From Spirochaetota bacterium (GTDB lineage: Bacteria; Spirochaetota; UBA4802; UBA5550): a stretch of 64,000 bases of DNA. The translations under genes and the position numbers were made by a program. The notes beneath the pieces were generated by a model. That model was given only the letters and a program-made list of their open reading frames with translations, searched no databases and was not told the DNA's origin. Positions 52,783-60,900 of the stretch are shown piece after piece. The DNA lies in NCBI GenBank assembly GCA_016933025.1, contig JAFGBT010000037.1:33683-97682 (forward strand), read 5' to 3'. How positions within the stretch are numbered: the stretch's first letter is position 1; each line of letters begins with the position of its first letter.

Positions 52783-52816
52783 AAGCATATATCAGCCGTG
52801 GCTGACTGCCGGCATT

Positions 52817-52908
52817 CCCCCCAAACCCCCCAAGGGGGGGCTTGCAAAATTCAGCTCTAATAACCAGAACAGGGTGAGGACAAGTCCCCCTCCGGGGGAT
52901 TTAGGGGG
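52817..52908. repeat. Two-hairpin palindromic element before rimO
   Basis: CCCCCC (52817-52822), hairpin CCCCCCAAGGGGGG (52826-52839), TGCAA, spacer, AAGTCCCCCTCCGGGGGATTT and closing GGGGG (52904-52908). The outer C and G runs pair. It is the uninterrupted counterpart of the element at 30540-30716. Confidence 0.75.
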
Positions 52909-52946
52909 CTGGTCAAGCGGCCCCGACTGGTGGGACAGAACCCCGC

Positions 52947-54287
52947 GTGTTTAATTCACAAGACATATCCTTCTCCATCATCTCGCTCGGCTGCGCCAAG
53001 AACCTGGTCGACTCCGAGCGTCTGAACGGCGCCCTGATATCTGCCGGCTACGCCATGGCAGACTCGGTCGAGGAGGCCGACATCATCATCGTGAACACCT
53101 GCGGTTTCATCACCGAGGCGAAGGAGGAGTCGATCGGCGTGATCTTTGACGCGCTCGATCGCCAGTCGTCGGTCGGGAAAAACATGAAGCCGCTGCGCGG
53201 CGGTCCCGGCGCAGGCGACTTCGGGAGGAGGGTGGCGGTCGTCGGGTGTCTGTCGCAGCGGTATCGGGACGCACTGGCGGCCGAGATCCCGGAGATCGAT
53301 TTCCTCTACGGCCTCCCGGACGACGCATTCGTCGGGGAGATGGGCAGCCGGTTCCGCGTCAGCGCTTCCCCGGCGCAGCCGCGGCGCGAGCCGCTCGTTC
53401 CCGGTCTCTCATATTCGTACATCAAGATATCCGAGGGCTGCTCCAACAACTGCTCCTACTGCGCCATCCCGCTGATCCGGGGGCCGCACGTCTCCGTGCC
53501 GCCCGAACTCGTACTGGAGGAAGCGCGCGCGGCAGCACGGCTCGGCGCACAGGAGCTCGTGATCGTGGCGCAGGACATATCGGCATACCGCTTCGGAGAG
53601 GTTGACCTCGGCGGGCTCGTTGCCATGCTTGGCAGGGTCGAGGGTGTGGAGTGGATCAGGCTGATGTACTGCCACCCCGACCATTGTGACGACAACGTCA
53701 TCGGCATCCTGAAAGGAGGGGAGAGGGTGGTGCCGTATATCGACCTGCCCTTCCAGCACGCGAGCGCTTCAATACTCCGCTCCATGGGAAGGAGGGGCGA
53801 CGCCGCGTCGTACCGTGCGCTGGTGGAGCGGCTGCGCGCGGCGGTGCCGGGCGTGCGGATACGTTCGACCTTCATGGTCGGGTATCCCGGCGAGACGGAC
53901 GCGGACTTCGACGAGCTCGAGCGCTTTCTCGAGAACGCGCGGCTCGACAGGGTCGGTGCGTTTGTATACTCGGCAGAGGAGGGCACGCGCTCGTTCGATC
54001 TCGGCGATACCGTGCCGGCCCGAGTGAAAAGAGAGCGGCACCGCCGTCTGATGGCGCTCCAGCGGGAGATATCGGCCGCGCGGCTCGCCGGCATGATCGG
54101 GAGTGAGGTGCGCGTCCTGGTGGAGGAACGGATCGACGAAGCGACCTGGGCGGGCAGGACCGAGTACGACGCGCCCGAGGTCGACGGAATTTTTTACTTG
54201 ACCGGAATGGATGTTCGGATTAACTCGATAGTGAGGGCCCGCGTTACCGGTTCCACCGAACATGACCTGATGGGAGAGAGCGTTTGA
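52947..54287 (+). CDS. rimO: Ribosomal protein uS12 methylthiotransferase RimO
   Basis: Radical SAM enzyme adding a methylthio group to an aspartate of ribosomal protein S12. 446 residues: N-terminal UPF0004 domain (ISLGCAKNLVDSERLNGAL, IIVNTCGFITEAKEESI), radical SAM core (KISEGCSNNCSYCAIPLIRG, cluster CxxxCxxC) and a C-terminal TRAM domain. The stretch NMKPLRGGPGAGDFGRRV is a small insertion before the VVGCLSQRY segment. The start is GTG 52947. The stop overlaps pgsA by four bases, so rimO-pgsA-pgpA is an operon. Confidence 0.95.
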   Translation: MFNSQDISFSIISLGCAKNLVDSERLNGALISAGYAMADSVEEADIIIVNTCGFITEAKEESIGVIFDALDRQSSVGKNMKPLRGGPGAGDFGRRVAVVGCLSQRYRDALAAEIPEIDFLYGLPDDAFVGEMGSRFRVSASPAQPRREPLVPGLSYSYIKISEGCSNNCSYCAIPLIRGPHVSVPPELVLEEARAAARLGAQELVIVAQDISAYRFGEVDLGGLVAMLGRVEGVEWIRLMYCHPDHCDDNVIGILKGGERVVPYIDLPFQHASASILRSMGRRGDAASYRALVERLRAAVPGVRIRSTFMVGYPGETDADFDELERFLENARLDRVGAFVYSAEEGTRSFDLGDTVPARVKRERHRRLMALQREISAARLAGMIGSEVRVLVEERIDEATWAGRTEYDAPEVDGIFYLTGMDVRINSIVRARVTGSTEHDLMGESV

Positions 54288-54901
54288 AAATTCCGAAATT
54301 CATCCTCACGATTCCGAACATCCTGTCGCTCTCGAGGATCGTGCTGGTCCCGCTCCTGATCTATCTGCTCTATGAGAAGCAGTGGATGCTGGCCCTCATC
54401 CTGTTCGGGATCGCGTCGCTCACGGACCTCTTTGACGGGTGGAGCGCCCGCAAGCTGAACCAGGTTTCGGAGTTTGGCATATTCATCGACCCGCTGGCAG
54501 ACAAGTTCCTGGTGATCTCCGTGTTCGCGGCGCTCATGGTCCTCGATCCCTACCTGGAAGTCTTTGATTTCTGGATGATTGCGGTCATCGTCGGCCGCGA
54601 TATCCTCATCACCTTCATGCGCTATCTGGCGATGCGCCGCGGCGAGGTGCTGCAGACCAGCCAGTTCGGCAAAGTCAAGACCGCCTTCCAGATGGTGTCC
54701 ATCGTCATAATCATCATGATATACTTTGTCCGCAAGCATCCGGATTACTTCCCCAGGGACTCGGTCCACGAATCCGTGCCCTACTGGATCATGCTGGGTG
54801 TCACGATCCTCACGGCGCTTTCGGGGTTCCGGTATCTCTTTTCCAACTGGCGGCTCTTCCTCCCTGAAAAAAAGAAGGGGGGGCCATCCGAACCCGCATG
54901 A
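54284..54901 (+). CDS. pgsA: CDP-diacylglycerol-glycerol-3-phosphate 3-phosphatidyltransferase
   Basis: Makes phosphatidylglycerophosphate in the inner membrane. 205 residues. The CDP-alcohol phosphotransferase motif is complete: TDLFDGWSARKLNQVSEFG then FIDPLADK (D-x2-D-G-x2-A-R-x8-G-x3-D-x3-D). Six membrane helices are predicted. The start is TTG 54284, overlapping the rimO stop. PgpA, the next enzyme in the pathway, overlaps its end by four bases. Confidence 0.94.
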   Translation: MKIPKFILTIPNILSLSRIVLVPLLIYLLYEKQWMLALILFGIASLTDLFDGWSARKLNQVSEFGIFIDPLADKFLVISVFAALMVLDPYLEVFDFWMIAVIVGRDILITFMRYLAMRRGEVLQTSQFGKVKTAFQMVSIVIIIMIYFVRKHPDYFPRDSVHESVPYWIMLGVTILTALSGFRYLFSNWRLFLPEKKKGGPSEPA

Positions 54902-55380
54902 GGAAGTTCCAGGAATTTCTTTTCACCGGTTTTTACGCTGGATATTCGCCGATCGCGCCCGGGACGGCCGGGTCCCTTGTCGGCATGGCGCTCTATTTCC
55001 TCTGGTATCTCGCTTTCGGCGAGATGAGCTGGGTGGTGAACCTGGCGGCCGTGCTTGTGCTGTTCTATCCCTTCATGAGGCTGGCGGACGCGGGCGAGCG
55101 GTTCTTCGGCGTGAAGGACCCGGGGCAGGTGGTCATCGACGAGGTGGTGGGCTACTGGATCAGCGTACTCTTTTATCCCTTCAATCTGAAAATCGCCCTG
55201 ACCGCCTTTCTGATATTCAGGCTCATGGACATCATCAAACCGTGGCCCATTAACAGGCTCCAGAGGCTTCGGGGCGGGATCGGAATAATGATTGACGATT
55301 GCGTCGCCGGGGTGTATACCAATCTCATCATACTGATCACGGTTCTGGTTCTGAAACTCATGCATATGGACATATATTGA
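54898..55380 (+). CDS. pgpA: Phosphatidylglycerophosphatase A
   Basis: Dephosphorylates phosphatidylglycerophosphate to phosphatidylglycerol, the step after PgsA. 160 residues with several membrane helices and the family motifs YAGYSPIAPGTAGSLVGMAL, DPGQVVIDEVVGYWISV and FRLMDIIKPWPINRLQRL, then GIGIMIDDCVAGVYTNL near the end. ATGA overlap with pgsA. Together with rimO upstream this is a three-gene unit. Confidence 0.93.
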   Translation: MRKFQEFLFTGFYAGYSPIAPGTAGSLVGMALYFLWYLAFGEMSWVVNLAAVLVLFYPFMRLADAGERFFGVKDPGQVVIDEVVGYWISVLFYPFNLKIALTAFLIFRLMDIIKPWPINRLQRLRGGIGIMIDDCVAGVYTNLIILITVLVLKLMHMDIY

Positions 55381-55422
55381 CCGGACCATCGGTAAAAACG
55401 GGGTAAGGAGCCGCTGTACGAT

Positions 55423-56283
55423 ATGACGAGAGCAACCTGGATCTCCCTTTTTTTCTGTCTGGCGCTGCCGCTTGCCGGCGCCGCGCTCGGCGCGGAGGAG
55501 CCGGCCGCGCCGCAGCCGCCTGACGAGAAGGATTATTGCGCCGCGTGCCACGAGGGGCTCGCCGGCAGCCTTAAAAAACCTGTGGCTGAATGGCGCGGAA
55601 GCGTCCACGCCGGGGCGGGAAACCGGTGTTCCCTCTGCCACGGCGGCAACCCGTCGGCCAAGGACAAGACCCGTGCCCACAGCCTGAAGGACCATTTTGC
55701 CGGGAAGCCGGACAAAAAGCTTATCGCCGAGTTCTGCGGCAAGGCCGGGTGCCATGCCACGGCCCTCGATCAGTTCAGGCGCGGGCCCCACTACCGCTCG
55801 GTGCTGAAGACGGGCGAGCCGGGCTGCGCCCTCTGCCACGGCGTCCACAACATCCAGCGGTCGTCCCTCGATGTGATGAAGGCCGGCTCCTGCGCCGCCT
55901 GCCACCCGGCGGAATACTCGAAGGACATGGTGGCGCTCATCGCCGGGTTCGAGAAGGGCATCGACGAGATCGACGCGAACATCCGTCTTCTCTCCGACAA
56001 GCACGCGGAATTCCGGGACCTCCAGGACCGTTTTAACAACATGCGGCACATGTTCCGGCAGTTCGTCCACGTGTTCTCGCGCGAGGACATGGAATCGACC
56101 AGGAAGATACTGGAGATGGAGATTGCCTCCCTCGACTCGGACGCGAAGTCGAAGGTTTCGGCCATCCAACTGATGGACGTGCTCTATATCGTGATGCTGA
56201 TTTTCGGCCTCGCGATCGTTATCGGGATTGTTACGTACACGATCGTGATGTACGTGAAGAGAAAAAGGAAGAGGAAGAAATAA
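55423..56283 (+). CDS. Membrane-anchored pentaheme c-type cytochrome
   Basis: 286 residues. Signal peptide (about 1-24) and five heme-attachment motifs: CAACH (about residue 39), CSLCH (70), the unusual CGKAGCH (CX4CH, 106), CALCH (137), CAACH (157). The C-terminal half is a long helical stretch and then one membrane helix (about 253-275) with a basic cytoplasmic tail. It could shuttle electrons between a quinol pool and periplasmic acceptors. A ferredoxin/DUF362 pair lies elsewhere (21674-24309). The stop is followed immediately by a perfect palindrome. Confidence 0.9.
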   Translation: MTRATWISLFFCLALPLAGAALGAEEPAAPQPPDEKDYCAACHEGLAGSLKKPVAEWRGSVHAGAGNRCSLCHGGNPSAKDKTRAHSLKDHFAGKPDKKLIAEFCGKAGCHATALDQFRRGPHYRSVLKTGEPGCALCHGVHNIQRSSLDVMKAGSCAACHPAEYSKDMVALIAGFEKGIDEIDANIRLLSDKHAEFRDLQDRFNNMRHMFRQFVHVFSREDMESTRKILEMEIASLDSDAKSKVSAIQLMDVLYIVMLIFGLAIVIGIVTYTIVMYVKRKRKRKK

Positions 56284-56333
56284 CGCGTCCTCTGATAGGG
56301 TGGGGTTTAAACCCCACCCTATCAGAGGACGCG
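56284..56333. repeat. Perfect 50-bp palindrome, TTTAAA-centred
   Basis: CGCGTCCTCTGATAGGGTGG and its exact reverse complement meet at GGGTTT/AAACCC (centre 56308/56309). It begins one base after the cytochrome stop and ends 14 bases before the HIT start. It shares CGC, TAGGG and GGGTTTAAACCC with the 38-bp palindrome at 57254. Confidence 0.9.
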
Positions 56334-56347
56334 CGCCGAACCTGCAT

Positions 56348-56833
56348 ATGAGAGACCACCTCTTCAACACGGAAAAATTGAAATACGTGAAGGGCGAAAA
56401 GCCGGATGTGGCGTGCGTCCTCTGCGCCATCAGGGACGGCGACAGGAAGGCGGACAACCTCGAGGTGGCGCGCCGCGACGGCTTCATCGTGTCTGTGAAC
56501 CTCTATCCCTTCAACCCCGGGCATGTCATGATCTTCCCGGAGCGCCACGTCGAAACCCTCCAGGACCTCTCCGACGGCGAGGCGCTCGCGCTCCACCGCC
56601 TGGCGGCCGACACCCTCCGCTTTCTGACCGAGGAGTTCAGGCCCGACGGGTTCAACGTCGGATACAACCTCGGCAAGGGGAGCGGCGCCAGCGTTCCCCA
56701 CCTGCACCTGCATATTGTCCCCCGCTACGCCAACGAGGTCGGGTTCCTCGACGTGCTCGCCGGCACCCGCCTGACCGTGGTCGACCCGGCTGAGGCAAGG
56801 GACCGGCTGAGGAAGAGGTTTGCATCTCTCTAA
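56348..56833 (+). CDS. HIT family nucleotide hydrolase/transferase
   Basis: 161 residues. Histidine triad VPHLHLHIVPRY near the C-terminus, with NLYPFNPGHVMIFPERHVETL upstream and a CVLCAI cysteine pair. HIT proteins split nucleotide phosphoramidates or AppppA-like compounds. The frame is open upstream through the palindrome to 56300, but ATG 56348 (MRDHLFNTEKL) suits the family. No good ribosome-binding site precedes it, so the palindrome may affect its expression. Confidence 0.93.
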   Translation: MRDHLFNTEKLKYVKGEKPDVACVLCAIRDGDRKADNLEVARRDGFIVSVNLYPFNPGHVMIFPERHVETLQDLSDGEALALHRLAADTLRFLTEEFRPDGFNVGYNLGKGSGASVPHLHLHIVPRYANEVGFLDVLAGTRLTVVDPAEARDRLRKRFASL

Positions 56834-56908
56834 CCATCAAAGGCGTAAAAAATTTTTAACCGCAGTCATTCCCGTTCGTTAACGTGATATGCCGCATAGA
56901 GGCGTGTC

Positions 56909-57250
56909 ATGACAACGAGAACATATCGAGATATCACCTATCACATTGTTTTTTCCACAAAGAGAAGATCCCCCTCGATATCCATTAAGATTATGAAACA
57001 GATCAGGGGTGCGTTTAAAGAAAAAGCCGCCGGACTTGGATTTACGATACATATATCAAACGGCCGTGCTGATCATGTGCATATATTGGTTTCAGCGTCG
57101 CCCCAATGGTGCGCTTCCGATATTGTAAAAAACCTGAAGGGATATTCATCCTATAAAATTTCGGGTCTCTACTGGCAGAGGGGATTCGGTGTTTTCACCG
57201 TGGACAGGGTATCATTTCATCGGGTGTTTAATTATATCAAAAATCAATGA
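56909..57250 (+). mobile_element. Truncated IS200/Y1-type transposase
   Basis: 113 residues with DITYHIVFSTKRRSP, the HUH-bearing NGRADHVHILVSASPQ, SDIVKNLKGYSSYKI, YWQRGFGVFTVD, and FNYIKNQ with the probable catalytic tyrosine. It stops right after NQ, where the family usually continues for 20-30 residues. The stop lies three bases before a palindrome, so the 3' end has probably been replaced. AAGAG-like signals upstream are weak, but the reading frame is otherwise intact. May be inactive. Confidence 0.85.
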
Positions 57251-57253
57251 ATG

Positions 57254-57291
57254 CGCTGTTAGGGGCGGGTTTAAACCCGCCCCTAACAGCG
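57254..57291. repeat. Perfect 38-bp palindrome, TTTAAA-centred
   Basis: CGCTGTTAGGGGCGGGTTT and its exact complement, centre 57272/57273. It starts three bases after the transposase stop and belongs to the same family as the palindrome at 56284. Confidence 0.9.
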
Positions 57292-57406
57292 GCGTGAAAA
57301 AATTTCCCGCCAAAAAAAATTTTTTGTCATTTTCCCGGCCGAATCGACACTCCATTATTGGGAGAAGAAATTTCCTATTGGGGAAGGTTTGAGTTATTGA
57401 TGTCGA

Positions 57407-57445
57407 CCCATGATAGCGAAGGGTTCAACCCGCCGCCATCATGGG
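57407..57445. repeat. Imperfect palindrome with GGGTT/AACCC core
   Basis: CCCATGAT (57407-57414) pairs with ATCATGGG (57438-57445), with GCG/CGC and GGGTT/AACCC inside. It may be a decayed relative of the two perfect palindromes upstream. The rest of 57292-57903 is AT-rich; I see no gene in it. Confidence 0.6.
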
Positions 57446-57903
57446 AGCGTTGATGTTTTGGTACACAATAAACAAAAAAAATTATTTTGTGTTCAAAAAT
57501 TTAATTGACAACCAGACGTTATGCGAATCGATATGAATCTGGATATCTTAAAAATATAAAAAAATTTTAATCATCCAGCAGTGTCATCCTTTATGGAACA
57601 AGATCCTTCGGCAGATTCAGAAAATGTGCCGGTGGGCGAGGTGCGCTTTTGCGCTGAAAATGTTATGTTGATCTTTGATTATACATCATTATGCAATAAA
57701 GGTTCAGAGTACTTTCAGCAGAGTATACGGAACTGTTTACTTGATTGACCACGCCTGCGCAGTATTGTATATGCACAGGCGTTTTTTACATATAGAGGCA
57801 GGGATTATGTTATCAATATTCCGTGAGGAATAATAGCTAATTGAATTGTATGCCTCATGTATATTCAATTTTCAATTTTTGTAACAATTTTTGGAGGGTT
57901 TCT

Positions 57904-60900
57904 ATGATTATTCAACATGCAGATCTTATAATGAAGAAAAACGGCCTGATGCGTCGTATAGCCGCCGCTGTAGTCGCGCTCCTCGCGCCGGCGATAATGT
58001 TTTCATGCGGCAAAACGAATTTTTTGGGCAGCGGTGAAAATCTGTCCGTGGTAAAACTGCCTTATTTTATTGACCCCGACGATCTTAATGACCCGGGGAA
58101 CACGGGCTCGTTCCATGAACTTTTTGATCTGGCACCGGGAACAGTAGCACCGAAGGCCAGCTATGTCGGTGGAGCGGATCCTCTGATAGGCACCTCAATA
58201 ATTGATGACTTCGATGCAGATGGGATACCAAACCAAAATGAAACCATCAACAATATCTGGGTAGCCGATTATCCTGTGGTGGAGGCAACGGTCGTTCCAC
58301 CGATAACCATGCAGATAGAGATCATTGATGATGTGACGATGAAGACGGAGTCATTCAGCTCTGAAATATCGAGCGACGACATGGAGAGCAATATCGAGCA
58401 AGGAACGGAAGCTGTACATCGTAATGAAGTTAATACAAAGACCGTCCAGTTTCAGGACACCTTCAATACATCGGGAAGCGCCTCAATATCTGCCTCGATG
58501 AACATGGCAATGAGCGCTAACGTAAATGTTATGGGAAGCGGTGCGGGAGCTTCCTATTCAATGGGTAGCAGTGTGTCTACGTCTTTAAGCCATGCGTATG
58601 GAGAAACGAAGAACAAGTGGAAAGACGTCCCCTTCAAGGACAACCTGGGACGTGACTCGAAATCGCTCAAGCGGACCGAGGCCGCGAAAAATTCGCGCAA
58701 TCTTCGCAGTGAACTCAGAAAAAGCGTTACAGCAACGACGAGGATAAAACCTGATGCCGGGTACATACGCGCAGCATTGTATATAAGAAATTATTCAGTT
58801 AATATGCCGGTGAAGCTGAGCAACATATTATGTTCTTTCATGCTTGAGACGCCGGCCGGGGATCTTCTCCCCGTGCAGAGCTTCGAACTTCGGAAGGAGG
58901 ACTACTCGCTATTTGAAGTGGAGCTGTATGGAGACACCATGTTCGGCCCCTACGTGATAAGCCTGAAGGGCCTCAATACAGCGGAGATCAAGGACGCCAT
59001 TGCGAAGGGGTACAATCCAAAGATATTTATAGTTAAATATAACATGACTCATGTTGCGGATTCCAATTACAAGACTTTTCTTGGTGACCGATTTACCGGT
59101 AGTAATCTTATGATCATAGAGGAAAGAGCAAAAGGACGCACCGCTGGCATCAAACTGGTTGGCCCAGGGTTTCGGCACTTTTTCCGCGTTGCAGCTTTCA
59201 GCGTTCTGGACGCGGCCAATGAGCCCATGAACGAAGGGAGGGTCGAACCACAGCCTGATGCGGTTACTTCTTTTTCGCCCGGTGTATCGCTTGAGAAGGC
59301 ACTTACCCGTATCAGCTATTCGGGTATTGAGATCGAATGTGAGGACTACGTTCTCGATTTCACAGGGATAGGAAATCTTCAGATCCCCAAAGATCCAGCC
59401 AATCCCGAGCTTGGATATTATGACACACCCCGTTTTCACGTCCGTTCTGTGAAAAGCATAAACGGGAAGAAGACCACATTGCCAGGCCAGTTGGTGGAAA
59501 ATTCCGACGGCACAAAGACCTTCATAATGAAGCCACTTGGAGAATGGAGCGACGCGGAGAAAATAAAATGCGGGCTGTGGGTGATTTTCGATCAGGGCAG
59601 ATATTACCGACATCCGGAGGATTTCGGCAAGAATCCTCTCCTGAATGGACTGAATGTCGGTAGCGAGTACACCTATTCTGACCCGTACATCACAGGCGGT
59701 CCCGAGGTGACGGTGCCGAAGGTGCAGGGGATAACCGGCTGCATCTGGCCCGGCGACCACTATGACATTGTGTACGTCACCATGGCAGAGCTGCTTGGAA
59801 TACCGGATGAGGTAATGGACAATCTGATCGGTATGGACGATACCGAAATAACTTTGGATGACATCCTCGAGCAGACAGGCGAGGCGGAAATTGAGAAAAA
59901 GGAGTTCGGGTACAATCCGATTGAGAATGAGGAAATTACCCTTGATTTTAATACTAGCTGGAAATCCGAGGAGCTGGGTGAGCGGCCCTTTATCCCGAAT
60001 GTGAATTCGCAATACCTGGGCACCGCGATCGAGGGGGATCTGGTGGAACTTGTAATACAGCTCAATAAGACGAAATACCTCAACCCGAGCTTTGGAACGC
60101 CGATAATTGGGGGAAGCTCGAGTACGTACATTGACTTCGTTTATAACATGCTCATGAGCACGGCTGTCTATCCCTTTGACCTTGAAGAGGCCCTCGATTT
60201 CGAGATCAGCTTCGCTATTAACGGCAGGCAGGGAGACTGGATGAACCTCGTACCGGTACGCAGCCCATATACAGAGACCTACTGGAACGGATTGAAACAG
60301 ACGGAAGGTATCGAATACTCGTGGGACTACCTCGACCAGAACTTTGTTGTTCGGTTTAGCGTTCCGGAAGAGCTGCCCGGTATAGGATTGGATGGGGTGG
60401 TGGATATCTACCTGCGCACGGCACCGAACAGCGCGTACCGGGAATCTATCTGGCCGTTGAGACATGACCAGGTAAAGCAGTTTCGCGGCAGGGTGGTATC
60501 GTACAGCTATAACATCGGGACGAATCAGACAACCCTTTCGACCGAATACAGCTCGGGCCAGATCGCTGTTGGAGACGATCTGCATGTCAACATCGATACA
60601 ACCCTTTATGATGTAATAAGTGCGGCATACGATGATGAACAGAAGCAGTATCAAATCGTGGTGGCGGGAGATGCCTATGCAAAGAAGGGCGACTGGGCGA
60701 TGGTTGACCTGTCGTCAGCTCTGGCGGACCCTGAGATGCAGATTTCTATCGATGACGATTTCTTTGCACAATGGAACGACGAGGTTTCTGATTTAAGTCC
60801 AGAGCGCCGGCCGCTTTTGACTGGCAATTCGAATACCGAATTTACACCGGTGCGAAGCCTCGGCTATCAGCCTGATTATATTGTTGGGAACTGGCTGGGG

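Noticed and set aside
58909..60654. 581-codon minus-strand frame opposite the giant lipoprotein
   Set aside because: No signal peptide, domain or ribosome-binding site. The plus-strand frame has a lipobox, ribosome-binding site and repeats.
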